A DNA stretch of 60,236 nucleotides, taken from NCBI GenBank assembly GCA_944392985.1, contig CALXYL010000013.1:1-60236 (forward strand), read 5' to 3'. This DNA is from an uncultured Spirochaetaceae bacterium (GTDB taxonomy: Bacteria; Spirochaetota; Spirochaetia; Sphaerochaetales; Sphaerochaetaceae). The notes below the pieces were generated by a model. That model was not told the origin of the DNA, searched no databases, and worked only from the letters and a program-made list of their open reading frames with translations. Both the position numbers and the translations under genes were made by a program. Every line of letters starts with the position of its first letter. Position 1 is the first letter of the stretch. Below are positions 18,121-26,894 of this stretch, one piece after another.

Positions 18121-18151
18121 CGACAACAATCGCATATATGTTGTTTTTCCG

Positions 18152-18181
18152 TTTCAGAGCAGTGGCGATATAGGTTATATT
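18152..18181 (+). promoter_or_regulatory. Promoter of the small 18192 gene
   Basis: TTTCAG (18152-18157) and TATATT (18176-18181) are 18 nt apart. The -10 box ends only 10 nt before the ATG, and no ribosome site is visible between, so the mRNA would be nearly leaderless. Confidence 0.45.
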
Positions 18182-18191
18182 ATCTGTAGCT

Positions 18192-18491
18192 ATGAGTCGG
18201 GTGCATGCGGAGATCAATACATTCTATGGGGAATTCCCCGCTGATTTTGAGTTCTCTATCGATGAGGACAGGATTGAGGGCACATACTCCTTCATCGGGT
18301 ATGAAGGCGCATTCCAGGGGATGATGACAGGGGAGGATACCTTCTCCGTTGCAGGTACAGTCGATTCATACGTCGGCCGTATCGATTTCTCCATTGACGG
18401 GCATTATGATGGAAAGTCCGTCATAGGAGAGGGAAGGACGGGGAGCAAGGGGAAATTCACCGTGAGGGGGATCCCCATCGGTGAGATCTGA
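18192..18491 (+). CDS. Small protein of unknown function
   Basis: 99 residues, no signal peptide, no membrane segment, no cysteine. The sequence is a series of short acidic, glycine-containing strands (FEFSIDEDRIEGTYSFIGYE, IDFSIDGHYDGK), suggesting a small all-beta fold such as a lipocalin/streptavidin-like or OB-like barrel, but no family is recognised. It has no Shine-Dalgarno, but has a promoter directly upstream. Coding is supported by the biased composition and by sitting cleanly between a terminator and the next leader; it remains only probable. Confidence 0.55.
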   Translation: MSRVHAEINTFYGEFPADFEFSIDEDRIEGTYSFIGYEGAFQGMMTGEDTFSVAGTVDSYVGRIDFSIDGHYDGKSVIGEGRTGSKGKFTVRGIPIGEI

Positions 18492-18619
18492 TCCCTTAAT
18501 ATTTTTTTGCATTAATGCGTATATTGCATGCATAATCATACATACTGACACTATACCACCACCTTTGATTGTGGTAATATTTCCCCAAGCGCTGAAAAGG
18601 AGTGCTTGGAGGAAACCAC
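18492..18619 (+). promoter_or_regulatory. Leader region of the peptide-uptake operon
   Basis: An AT-rich stretch with palindromes: GCATTAATGC near 18525, and TACCAC (18554-18559) facing GTGGTA (18571-18576), 11 nt apart. The second overlaps a TAATAT -10-like box, a likely operator position. A confident -35 is not seen. GGAGG precedes the ATG at 18620. Confidence 0.35.
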
Positions 18620-19432
18620 ATGAAGTTCGTTTACAACGAAGAGAAGAATCTTGAAATGAGGAACATCCTCATGATGCAGCCTACTCTTGAGGAGGCTGAG
18701 GCCGAGCTTGCAAAGGACGAGACCGATCCGCTTGCATGGTATAAGAAGGGCGTTGCGCTTGCTAACCTCGATAAGGTTGAGGAAGCCATTGATGCCCACT
18801 CAATCGGTATAGCATATGCTCCGTTCTATGCGCCCAATTACTTTGGTCGCGGCCGTCGCCATAATGCAATAGGTGAGTGGCGCCAGGCTATCGCTGATTT
18901 CACACTCTGCATCCAGATCGATCCTTCAAACTGGACATACTGGTATTACAGGGCAACGACATGGAACATCCACGAGGAGTACGAGAACTGCATCTATGAT
19001 TTCAAGCAGTGCCTTTCCCTCTCGATCCCTGATGAGCATTATCCTCTTATCCACTGGCTCTATACGTCGAACTGTGAGCTTGGCAGATTCGATGAGGCGA
19101 AGAAGGTCCTTGATCTGATTGACTGCAGCAAGGCCCATGCTCCGCAGATGGATTATGGCTATGAGAGGGCTGTCCAGCTTTACAAGGGCATCGTCAAGCC
19201 GGAGGATTTCATCAATGAGGAGGAGATGGCCAAGAAGGTTCTCAACCGCCCTGGCAGGGTTCACCTTGAGGAATGCGGCATGCTCTATGGCCTTTACTGG
19301 TTCCAGACGATGAATGGCAATGACAAGGCAGCCTATGATGCAATCGCAAGGCTCCAGGAAATCGGAGTTCCCGGCGCGTTCGGCTATACGAAGTCAATCC
19401 CAATCGCAAAGAAGCTCGGGATAATCAAATAA
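18620..19432 (+). CDS. TPR protein, paralog 1 of the MKFVYN family
   Basis: 270 residues, cytoplasmic (no signal). Starting at 18620 gives the MKFVYNEEKN N-terminus shared by all four paralogs and puts GGAGG at the right distance; the upstream ATG at 18602 precedes that site. Residues about 40-170 contain tetratricopeptide-type helix pairs (WYKKGVALANLDKVEEAIDA, then DFTLCIQIDPSNWTYWYYRA). Family-specific blocks are YAPFYAPNYFGRGRRHN, YERAVQLYKGIVKPEDFI and the C-terminal PIAKKLGIIK. It opens the peptide-uptake operon, 10 nt before ridA. The function is unknown; a scaffold or regulator for peptide uptake or degradation is inferred from context. Confidence 0.85.
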   Translation: MKFVYNEEKNLEMRNILMMQPTLEEAEAELAKDETDPLAWYKKGVALANLDKVEEAIDAHSIGIAYAPFYAPNYFGRGRRHNAIGEWRQAIADFTLCIQIDPSNWTYWYYRATTWNIHEEYENCIYDFKQCLSLSIPDEHYPLIHWLYTSNCELGRFDEAKKVLDLIDCSKAHAPQMDYGYERAVQLYKGIVKPEDFINEEEMAKKVLNRPGRVHLEECGMLYGLYWFQTMNGNDKAAYDAIARLQEIGVPGAFGYTKSIPIAKKLGIIK

Positions 19433-19442
19433 GGAGGGGAAT

Positions 19443-19796
19443 ATGGCGGAGGATATCAAGTACATTGACCCGACCCCGACATTCTCGCGTGCAACCGTCC
19501 ATAATGGCGTGATCTACTTCACCGGGCATGTCGATGGAAAGAAGCATCCTACGATCAAGGAGCAGACGAAGGCTCTTCTTGAGCGCTATGATGAGCTCTT
19601 TAAGCTCTATGGCACTGACAAGGACCACCTACTCATGGTGACGATCTACATCTCCGATATGTCTCTCAAGAAGGAGATGAACGAGGTCTACAATGCATGG
19701 ACAACGCCGGGGCGATCACCGGCTAGGGTCTGCATCGAGTCGAAGATCGATGATGGGTATCTCCTGGAGATGAGCGTCATAGCCGCACTATGCTGA
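19443..19796 (+). CDS. RidA-family protein
   Basis: 117 residues of the RidA/YjgF/UK114 fold. RidA enzymes deaminate reactive enamine/imine intermediates released by PLP enzymes acting on amino acids. Visible family features include the N-terminal strand IYFTGHVDG, the helix ALLERYDELFKLYGTDKDHL followed by VTIYISDMS, and the R of SPARVCIES, equivalent to the substrate-carboxylate-binding Arg of the family. It overlaps dppB by 7 nt. Its presence in a peptide-import operon fits detoxification of amino-acid breakdown products, though non-deaminase Rid subfamilies exist. Confidence 0.88.
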   Translation: MAEDIKYIDPTPTFSRATVHNGVIYFTGHVDGKKHPTIKEQTKALLERYDELFKLYGTDKDHLLMVTIYISDMSLKKEMNEVYNAWTTPGRSPARVCIESKIDDGYLLEMSVIAALC

Positions 19797-20722
19797 AGTA
19801 TATACTCAGACGGCTTCTGCAGCTGATACCAACGCTTTTCCTTGTGTCGGTGGTGGTCTTCCTTATGGTGAGGATCATCCCCGGCGATCCTATCACCCTC
19901 CTTTACGGCGTATCGGAGGGTGAGGGCGTCAGCGAGGAAACGCTTGATGCGATGAGGGAGCAGTATGGTCTCAATGATCCATTGATCGTGCAGTACCTGA
20001 GATGGATCACTGGTATATTCCATGGAGACCTAGGCACCTCGATCCTGACCCATAAGACGATCGCCACAGAACTGGGCAACAGGTATCATTACACGATTAT
20101 ACTCGCCATCGGAGGAACGGTTCTCGGCTCCTTCCTTGGTGTCATTGCGGGCGTCATTGCATCGACGTTCCATAACAAGGCAGGGGATAATATCGTCATG
20201 GTAATCTCCATGATTGCCGTGTCCGTGCCATCCTTCTTCCTGGCGATGCTTCTGATGCTCTATTTCTGTCTCCATCTTGGCGTTCTGCCGAGCTTGGGTA
20301 TGAGTACATGGCGGCATGCGATACTGCCGATCACTACGCTTGGCCTTGGCGCTATCGGAATGATATCAAGGACAACGCGCTCATCGATGCTTGATGTCAT
20401 CAACCAGGACTACACAAGGACTGCAAGGGCATATGGTGTCTCAAAGACGAAGATCATCCTCGCCTACGCATTCAAGAATGCCTTCATCCCTGTCCTGACG
20501 GCAATCGGACTGAGATTCGGAAGCCTTCTTGCGGGTGCTACAATGGTCGAGACGATCTTCAATATCCCCGGTATCGGTACATTCCTCGTCAATAGCGTCA
20601 ATGGCCGTGATTACCCGGCGATACAGAGTACCGTTCTTGTCCTTTCCTGCTCGTTCGTCATCGTCAATACCTTTGTCGACATCCTCTATGGCTTCGTCGA
20701 TCCAAGGGTCAAGATAAAGTGA
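19790..20722 (+). CDS. dppB: Di/oligopeptide ABC transporter permease (DppB/OppB)
   Basis: 310 residues with six predicted membrane helices. The first (about 9-30, LIPTLFLVSVVVFLMVRIIP) and the following GDP motif are diagnostic of DppB/OppB. The EAA loop facing the ATPases is near RAYGVSKTKIILAYAFKNAFIPVLT. It forms the inner-membrane channel with DppC. Its start lies inside the ridA end, implying coupling. Confidence 0.94.
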   Translation: MLKYILRRLLQLIPTLFLVSVVVFLMVRIIPGDPITLLYGVSEGEGVSEETLDAMREQYGLNDPLIVQYLRWITGIFHGDLGTSILTHKTIATELGNRYHYTIILAIGGTVLGSFLGVIAGVIASTFHNKAGDNIVMVISMIAVSVPSFFLAMLLMLYFCLHLGVLPSLGMSTWRHAILPITTLGLGAIGMISRTTRSSMLDVINQDYTRTARAYGVSKTKIILAYAFKNAFIPVLTAIGLRFGSLLAGATMVETIFNIPGIGTFLVNSVNGRDYPAIQSTVLVLSCSFVIVNTFVDILYGFVDPRVKIK

Positions 20723-20729
20723 GGCCGGC

Positions 20730-21569
20730 ATGAAGAATCCAATACTCAGAAGATTCATCAAGAGAAAGGTCTCTGTCATAGGGCTTGTCATACTCTTCAT
20801 TTTCTTCTTCATGGCCATCTTCGGGCCACTGTTCTTCCCCGGCGGACCACTGGAGCAGAACCTGAGGGAGATCGGGCAGGGGCCGAGCCTGAAGCATCCC
20901 TGCGGAACTGATTATCTTGGACGTGATATCCTTACAAGGATCGTGTATGGAGCACGTGTCTCCATGTACATCAGCTTCTCCGGCGTCCTCTCCGGCTGTC
21001 TTATCGGCATCATACTCGGAGTGCTTGCCGGATATTATGGAGGCTGGGTAGACTCTGTCATCTCAAGGGTGATCGATGTCCTTCTTGCCTTCCCCGGACT
21101 GCTTCTGGCTATCGTGATCGTCGCGATCCTGGGCAACGGCACAGGAAATACGATTGTCGCTATAGCGGTATTCTCAATACCTTCCATAGCGCGAATGGTC
21201 CGTGGCGTTGTCCTTACCAACAAGGATGCCCAGTATATCGGAGCTGCTAAGGTGATCGGGGAAAGCAACATAAAGATCATATGCAAGCACATCGTCCCGA
21301 ACTCAGTCTCGCAGATGATCGTCAATGTCACGCTCAACCTCGGTTCGGCGATCCTTACATCATCATCGCTGTCGTTCCTCGGCCTTGGTGTCCAGCCACC
21401 TAATCCTGAATGGGGTGCTATGCTCAACAAGGCAAAGGATGTCCTCAGGTCGAATCCCTGGGAGGCTATCTTCCCCGGAATTGCCATCACGCTTGTAGTC
21501 ATGAGCTTCAGCCTCGTTGGTGACGGACTGCGCGATGCGCTCGATCCGAAGCTCAAGAACACCAAGTAA
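20730..21569 (+). CDS. dppC: Di/oligopeptide ABC transporter permease (DppC/OppC)
   Basis: 279 residues, with an N-terminal helix (IGLVILFIFFFMAIFGPLFF) followed by the OppC-type periplasmic segment with HPCGTDYLGRDILTRIVYGA, then five further helices and the EAA loop around AAKVIGESNIKIICKHIVPN. It pairs with DppB 7 nt upstream. Confidence 0.94.
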   Translation: MKNPILRRFIKRKVSVIGLVILFIFFFMAIFGPLFFPGGPLEQNLREIGQGPSLKHPCGTDYLGRDILTRIVYGARVSMYISFSGVLSGCLIGIILGVLAGYYGGWVDSVISRVIDVLLAFPGLLLAIVIVAILGNGTGNTIVAIAVFSIPSIARMVRGVVLTNKDAQYIGAAKVIGESNIKIICKHIVPNSVSQMIVNVTLNLGSAILTSSSLSFLGLGVQPPNPEWGAMLNKAKDVLRSNPWEAIFPGIAITLVVMSFSLVGDGLRDALDPKLKNTK

Positions 21570-21578
21570 GGAGTCTTT

Positions 21579-22565
21579 ATGGAAGAAGCATTGCTTAAGG
21601 TCAGGAACCTGAAGACATATTTCTATACGGAAGAGGGTGTCATGCCGGCTGTTGACGGGCTGGACTTTGACCTGATGCCGGATGAGACGCTGGCAATCGT
21701 CGGTGAATCAGGATGCGGAAAGAGCGTTACATCCCTTTCAATCCTGCGGATTGTCGCAACACCTCCGGGAAAGATCGTCGATGGCGAGATCGTATTCAAG
21801 GGTGAGAACCTTCTTGAGAAGAGCGAGAAGGAGATGAGGAGCATCAGAGGCAATCATATCTCGATGATTTTCCAGGAGCCTCTGACATCGCTCAATCCTG
21901 TATTCACCATCGGTTATCAGATCTGTGACATCCTTCATCTGCATCAGGGCCTGAAGAAGAAGGAGGCCAGGGCAAAGGCACTGGAGATGCTGAACAAGGT
22001 CAAGATCCCATCGGCAGAAGCCGTGCTGGATGAGTATCCGCACCAGCTTTCCGGTGGCATGAGGCAGCGAGTCATGATCGCTATGGCCCTTGCCTGCAAT
22101 CCTGATATCCTCATCGCTGATGAGCCTACGACAGCCCTTGATGTTACCATCCAGGCGCAGATCATGCATCTGCTCAAGGATCTCCAGAAGGAGAACCATA
22201 CGTCGATCATACTCATCACGCATGATCTCGGTGTCGTTGCCCAGATTGCGAAGAGGGTCATGGTCATGTATGCCGGTCTTGCGGTTGAGTATGCGGACGT
22301 GAAGAGCATCTTCGCTGATCCTCTCCATCCATATACGTCTGGATTGCTGAAATCGATACCGATGCCGACAGATAAGAAGGACACGCTCTTCTCCATCAAA
22401 GGAAGCATCCCCAGCCCGAAGGATTATCCTGAAGGATGCCGCTTCTCTCCGCGCTGTGAGGAGTGCATGGAGATCTGCTCAAGGAAGGCTCCTCCTCTTG
22501 TCACTCTTCCTGATGGCAGGAAGGTCCGCTGCTGGAAGTACGCGAAGGAAGGGGAGGTGGAATGA
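21579..22565 (+). CDS. dppD: Peptide ABC transporter ATPase (DppD/OppD)
   Basis: 328 residues. Walker A GESGCGKSVTS, Q-loop FQEPLTSLNPVF, signature LSGGMRQRV, Walker B ILIADEPTTALD and H-loop ITHD are all present. The C-terminal oligopeptide-transporter extension with its cysteine-containing motif (CRFSPRCEECMEIC) is intact; in relatives this binds an Fe-S cluster. It overlaps dppF by 4 nt. Confidence 0.95.
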   Translation: MEEALLKVRNLKTYFYTEEGVMPAVDGLDFDLMPDETLAIVGESGCGKSVTSLSILRIVATPPGKIVDGEIVFKGENLLEKSEKEMRSIRGNHISMIFQEPLTSLNPVFTIGYQICDILHLHQGLKKKEARAKALEMLNKVKIPSAEAVLDEYPHQLSGGMRQRVMIAMALACNPDILIADEPTTALDVTIQAQIMHLLKDLQKENHTSIILITHDLGVVAQIAKRVMVMYAGLAVEYADVKSIFADPLHPYTSGLLKSIPMPTDKKDTLFSIKGSIPSPKDYPEGCRFSPRCEECMEICSRKAPPLVTLPDGRKVRCWKYAKEGEVE

Positions 22566-23569
22566 TGGAAGAAAAGAAGGAAGTGCTGCTTGAGGTGGAG
22601 AACCTCAAGGTATATTACCCCGTCAAGGCCAATACCATCTTCTCAAGAAAGGAGTATGTGAAGGCTGTCGACGGCATCTCCTTCCGTGTCTACAAGAAGG
22701 AGGCTTTCGGAATCGTCGGCGAGTCCGGCTGTGGAAAGTCAACGACGGGCCACACTATAGTCGGCCTTCTCCGCCCGACGGAGGGGGACATCAAGCTCCA
22801 CGGTGAGACGATCCTCGATGAGAAGAAGCGCTACAGCAAGGAAATGGCGAAGAAGATCCAGATCATCTTCCAGGATCCGTATTCGTCCCTTGATCCGCGT
22901 TTCACTGTCGGCCGATGCATCAGGGAGCCTCTTGATGAGCATAAGATCGGAACGAAGGAGGAGAGGCAGAAGCTCGTAGAGCGCCTTATGACAGAAGTCG
23001 GTCTCAACAGCGATCAGATCACCCGCTATCCTCATGAGTTCTCAGGCGGTCAGCGCCAGAGGATCGGGATTGCGAGAGCGCTGACGCTCAGCCCTGAGCT
23101 GATCATCTGCGACGAGCCTGTTTCCGCTCTGGATGTATCGATCCAGGCCCAGATACTGAACCTGATGCAGGAACTGAAGGAGAAGAGGGGTCTGACATAC
23201 ATATTCATCTCCCACAACCTCAGTGTCGTGCACCATCTCTGCGATAGGATCGCCGTTATGTATCTTGGGCATATCGTTGAGATCACATCAAAGGATGAGC
23301 TTTTCGAGAATGCGCTGCATCCATATACGAAGGCCCTGCTCAGCGCGATTCCCGTACCTGATCCTGAGATGAAGACGATGCAGGCCGAGATCCAGGGAGA
23401 TGTTCCATCGCCGCGGCATCCACCAGCAGGCTGCTGCTTCCACACCAGGTGTCCCTTCGCTACGAAGGAATGCTCTGAGGTGGTGCCGGAGCTTGTCGAG
23501 ATCTCGCCGGATCATTTCGTGGCATGTCATCTTGTAAAGAAAAACCAAGGAAAAAGGAGAAGAAGATGA
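22562..23569 (+). CDS. dppF: Peptide ABC transporter ATPase (DppF/OppF)
   Basis: 335 residues. Walker A GESGCGKSTTG, Q-loop FQDPYSSLDPRF, signature FSGGQRQRI, Walker B LIICDEPVSALD and H-loop ISHN are intact, with the C-terminal CCFHTRCPFATKEC motif. It acts as a heterodimer with DppD. The start of the first binding-protein gene overlaps its last four bases. Confidence 0.95.
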   Translation: MMEEKKEVLLEVENLKVYYPVKANTIFSRKEYVKAVDGISFRVYKKEAFGIVGESGCGKSTTGHTIVGLLRPTEGDIKLHGETILDEKKRYSKEMAKKIQIIFQDPYSSLDPRFTVGRCIREPLDEHKIGTKEERQKLVERLMTEVGLNSDQITRYPHEFSGGQRQRIGIARALTLSPELIICDEPVSALDVSIQAQILNLMQELKEKRGLTYIFISHNLSVVHHLCDRIAVMYLGHIVEITSKDELFENALHPYTKALLSAIPVPDPEMKTMQAEIQGDVPSPRHPPAGCCFHTRCPFATKECSEVVPELVEISPDHFVACHLVKKNQGKRRRR

Positions 23570-25140
23570 AGAGACTGGTATCAACAATGCTGATTGCATT
23601 CCTTGCTGTCGCCTTCGTGTTCGCAGGGGGAGGAAAGGAGAAGAGCTCAGCGCCTCTTCCGGAGTTCAAGGACACGATCACGATCGCGACCGGCAGTGAC
23701 CAGAACTACATGGATGGACATATGAATGTCACCAATGATGTCTACCTTAGGGCTGTCTACTCCCAGCTCGTGAGAAGAGGTCTTGATGGGAACATCGAAG
23801 GAGACCTTGCCGAGAGCTGGTCAGTCGGGGATGATGGCGTGACATGGACATTCAACCTCCGCCATGGAGTGAAGTTCCATAACGGCAAGGAACTTACCTC
23901 AGCTGACGTCGTCGCATCGTACAGAAGGCTTCTGGATAATCCTTCCATACGCTACAGCACGCTTGTCAGCGGCTACATCAAGGATGTCTACGCCGTTGAT
24001 GACTACACAGTCTGCCTTGTCACAACGGAGCAGATCGCGAGCCTCCTTGCGAACCTGACTCATCGCTCGAACCTGATACTCGATGCCGATTACATCGAGA
24101 AGTATGGCATGGAGCTTGGTCTTACTGCGGAGTCAGTGAACGGAACAGGTCCGTACCGCCTTGCGTACTGGGATAAGGATCAGGAGATGGTCTTTGAAGC
24201 CTTTGAGGATTATTTCCGCGGTGAGGTACCCACAAAGAAGATCGATATCCTCATCGTCTCCGACGCCAATGCTCGTCTCATCGCCCTTGAAACGGGCCAG
24301 GTTGATATCTCAATAGTGAACACCTCTGAAATCCCGCGTCTCCAGCAGACACCGGGCATCCAGGTGAAGATGTATGAGAGCATCGCATCACAGGGGCTTC
24401 AGTTCAACTGCGCGAATGAGTACATGAAGGATCCGCGTGTCCGCCAGGCGATCTCCTACGCGATCGACCGCCAGCTCATCATCGATACCCTCTATTCGGA
24501 TATCGGGGAGAAGGTCTGTACATCTCCCGTCAATCCGAATGTCTGGGGCTACAATGACTTCGGCGTGATCCAGCAGGATCAGGAGAAGGCCAGAGCGCTC
24601 CTTGCAGAAGCCGGGTACCCTGATGGATTCGAGATCAGCATCATGCTCTATCCGAACTACAACAAGTCCACCGAGACCTGTGAGATGATTGTCGCGATGC
24701 TTGCCGAGGTCGGTATCCGCGCGACGATCGAGGTTGTGGATAATGCAGGATTCAATGCTTCGATGGGAAGCAGGACATACCCTGGCGAGAGGTTCCCATG
24801 GGCGATGTTCTTCATGGGTTTCGGCGCTGGAACCGCTGACTGCGACGAGGGCCTGAGGAGGATCTGGACGACATCGCCAGATGGGAACAACAACAATAAC
24901 TACGGCTGGTACTCAAATGCAGAGGTCGATAGGCTTCTTGAGGAAGCGAAGGCTGAGCTCGATGAGGAGAAGAGGCTTGATCTTTATCGTCAGGCTGAGC
25001 AGATCCTCTTCATCGACGATCCCGCCGCGATATTCACGAATGACAGATACAGTATCTGGACGATGTCCGATAAGGTCGAGGGTTTTGAGGTCAACGTCAA
25101 CAACGCGATCTTCTGGGACAACCTGAGATGCAGGAACTAG
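23566..25140 (+). CDS. Peptide-binding protein, paralog 1 (SBP_bac_5 family)
   Basis: 524 residues from the ATG at 23566, with AAGGAGA upstream. A signal peptide (residues about 1-19, FLAVAFVFA-GGGKEK) is followed by the family-5 solute-binding fold (LAESWSVGDDGVTWTFNLR, the hallmark segment near residue 80; RVRQAISYAIDRQ near 285). There is no lipobox cysteine in place, so it is a soluble periplasmic protein or attached in some other way. It delivers peptides to DppBCDF. Paralogs follow at 26895 and 28488, and parts of its sequence are identical at DNA level to the third copy. A strong hairpin follows the stop. Confidence 0.93.
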   Translation: MKRLVSTMLIAFLAVAFVFAGGGKEKSSAPLPEFKDTITIATGSDQNYMDGHMNVTNDVYLRAVYSQLVRRGLDGNIEGDLAESWSVGDDGVTWTFNLRHGVKFHNGKELTSADVVASYRRLLDNPSIRYSTLVSGYIKDVYAVDDYTVCLVTTEQIASLLANLTHRSNLILDADYIEKYGMELGLTAESVNGTGPYRLAYWDKDQEMVFEAFEDYFRGEVPTKKIDILIVSDANARLIALETGQVDISIVNTSEIPRLQQTPGIQVKMYESIASQGLQFNCANEYMKDPRVRQAISYAIDRQLIIDTLYSDIGEKVCTSPVNPNVWGYNDFGVIQQDQEKARALLAEAGYPDGFEISIMLYPNYNKSTETCEMIVAMLAEVGIRATIEVVDNAGFNASMGSRTYPGERFPWAMFFMGFGAGTADCDEGLRRIWTTSPDGNNNNNYGWYSNAEVDRLLEEAKAELDEEKRLDLYRQAEQILFIDDPAAIFTNDRYSIWTMSDKVEGFEVNVNNAIFWDNLRCRN

Positions 25141-25147
25141 CTTGCTT

Positions 25148-25208
25148 CGATGGAGGGATGCCGCTGCATCCTTCCATCGCTTGTCTGGATTGCCGTGAAT
25201 CGGCAGTC
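25148..25208 (+). other. Tandem intercistronic hairpins
   Basis: A 14-bp stem with one G-U pair (25148-25161 with 25166-25179, loop CGCT), then an 8-bp stem (25188-25195 with 25201-25208). No T-tract follows, so they are more likely mRNA 3-prime stabilisers or partial attenuators than full terminators. Confidence 0.7.
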
Positions 25209-25231
25209 AAGGCAAACGGAGGAGCAAAGCA

Positions 25232-26044
25232 ATGAAGTTCGTCTACAACGAGAAGAAGAACGAGGAGCAGAGGAAGATCCTGATGATGAGGCCGACAGTC
25301 GCTGAGGCACAGGCTCTTCTGGATAAGGACGATACCGATCCATATTCATGGTATGTAATGGGGACAGCACTGGCTGAGGAGGAGAGGATCGAAGAGGCGA
25401 TCGATGCCTATTCCATGGGCATCATGTATGCGCCGTTCTATGCTCCGAATTACTTCGGCCGCGGCCGCCGCCACAATGCAGCTGGTGAATGGAAGCAGGC
25501 GATGGCGGATTTCACGGTTGCGATCCAGCTCGATCCTTCAAATTGGACATACTGGTATTACAGGGCAACGACTGCAAACGTAAGGGGTGGGCTCCTTCAG
25601 GATTCCATCGATGATTTCAGGCAGTGCCTCCTTCTTACCGATCCGCATGAGCATTATCCTCTCATCCACTGGCTCTACACGACATACGCGGAGCTTGGTG
25701 ACTACAAGAAGGCAGAGGAGTCTCTTGATCTGATTGATTGCTCACTCAAGGCGCCGCAGATGGATTATGGCTATGAGAGGGCTGTGCAGCTGTATAAGGG
25801 CATCGTGAAGCCAGAGGATTACATCGACGAGGAGAAGATGGCTAAGGTGGTCATCGATAGACCGAACAGGGTCCATTTCGAGGAAAGCCATATGCTCTAT
25901 GGCCTTTACTGGTACTGGATGATCCATGGCGATGAGAAGAAGGCATATGACGCAATCGCAAGGCTGCAGGAGATCGGCTATCCTGGAACATTCGGCTTGC
26001 TGAAGTCACAGCCGATTGCAAGGAAGCTGGGAATCATCAAATAG
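25232..26044 (+). CDS. TPR protein, paralog 2 of the MKFVYN family
   Basis: 270 residues, no signal peptide. It is the same architecture as the 18620 protein, with YAPFYAPNYFGRGRRHN near residue 68, the DPSNWTYWYYRAT helix, YERAVQLYKGIVKPEDYI near 190 and the PIARKLGIIK end. GGAGGAG lies upstream. It follows the first binding-protein gene in the operon and precedes paralog 3 by 14 nt. Function unknown. Confidence 0.85.
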   Translation: MKFVYNEKKNEEQRKILMMRPTVAEAQALLDKDDTDPYSWYVMGTALAEEERIEEAIDAYSMGIMYAPFYAPNYFGRGRRHNAAGEWKQAMADFTVAIQLDPSNWTYWYYRATTANVRGGLLQDSIDDFRQCLLLTDPHEHYPLIHWLYTTYAELGDYKKAEESLDLIDCSLKAPQMDYGYERAVQLYKGIVKPEDYIDEEKMAKVVIDRPNRVHFEESHMLYGLYWYWMIHGDEKKAYDAIARLQEIGYPGTFGLLKSQPIARKLGIIK

Positions 26045-26058
26045 GGAAAGGGGGGAAC

Positions 26059-26868
26059 ATGAAATTCGTCTACAACCAGAAGAAAACGGATGAGATCTCT
26101 GACGTGCTTATGATGAGGCCGACAGTCGCTGAGGCACAGGCTCTCCTTGATAAGGATGATACCGATGCCAAGGCATGGTTCCGCATGGGCATGGCGCTTG
26201 GCCTTGAGGGAAGGAATGAGGAATCGCTGGAAGCCTATTCCCACGGCATCATGTATGCGCCGTTCTATGCTCCGAATTACTTCGGCCGCGGACGCCGCCA
26301 CAACGGCATGGGGCACTACTATGCAGCGCTCGCGGACTTCACGATGGCAATCCAGCTTGATCCATCAGTCTGGACGTACTGGTATTACAGAGCCACTGCG
26401 GAGAATATGCATGGCGATCTCGATGCTTCCCTTTCTGATCTTGAAGAGTGCATACCGCTCACAATCCCTTCCCAGCGCTATGTTATAGTCCACTGGCTGT
26501 ATACGACATATGCCGAGAAGGGAGACTATGCCAAGGCTGAGGCCAGCCTCGACTATGTCGATGGCATTGTTGAGTGCCCGAAGCGCAACTATGGCTACAG
26601 ACGTTCCGTGCAGCTTTATAAGGGCATTGTCAAACCCGAGGAGTATATCAACGAGGAGGAGATGAAGAAGGTCGTCCTAGATCAGCCGGGCAGGGTCCAT
26701 CTCGAGGAGAACGGCATGCTTTATGGCCTTTACTGGTACTGGATGATCCATGGGGACGAGAAGAAGGCGTATGATGCCATCGCCCAGCTCCAGAAGGTCG
26801 CAGTCAAGGGTGCTTTCGGCTATACGAAATCAATCCCGATTGCGAGGAAGCTGGGAATCATCAAATAA
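26059..26868 (+). CDS. TPR protein, paralog 3 of the MKFVYN family
   Basis: 269 residues, the most divergent of the four in the middle (DLDASLSDLEECIPLTIPSQ) but keeping the MKFVYN start, YAPFYAPNYFGRGRRHN, VQLYKGIVKPEEYI and PIARKLGIIK. Its DNA shares long runs with paralog 2 at the 5-prime end (the bases encoding MMRPTVAEAQALLDKDDTD), pointing to tandem duplication or conversion. Preceded by AAAGGGGGG, a weak ribosome site. Confidence 0.83.
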   Translation: MKFVYNQKKTDEISDVLMMRPTVAEAQALLDKDDTDAKAWFRMGMALGLEGRNEESLEAYSHGIMYAPFYAPNYFGRGRRHNGMGHYYAALADFTMAIQLDPSVWTYWYYRATAENMHGDLDASLSDLEECIPLTIPSQRYVIVHWLYTTYAEKGDYAKAEASLDYVDGIVECPKRNYGYRRSVQLYKGIVKPEEYINEEEMKKVVLDQPGRVHLEENGMLYGLYWYWMIHGDEKKAYDAIAQLQKVAVKGAFGYTKSIPIARKLGIIK

Positions 26869-26894
26869 CCAATCGGTGGAAAAGGAGGGATCAA

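Noticed and set aside
21738-22328. A 196-codon minus-strand frame inside dppD
   Set aside because: Antisense to an ABC ATPase with all motifs intact; long opposite frames recur across this window in every conserved gene.
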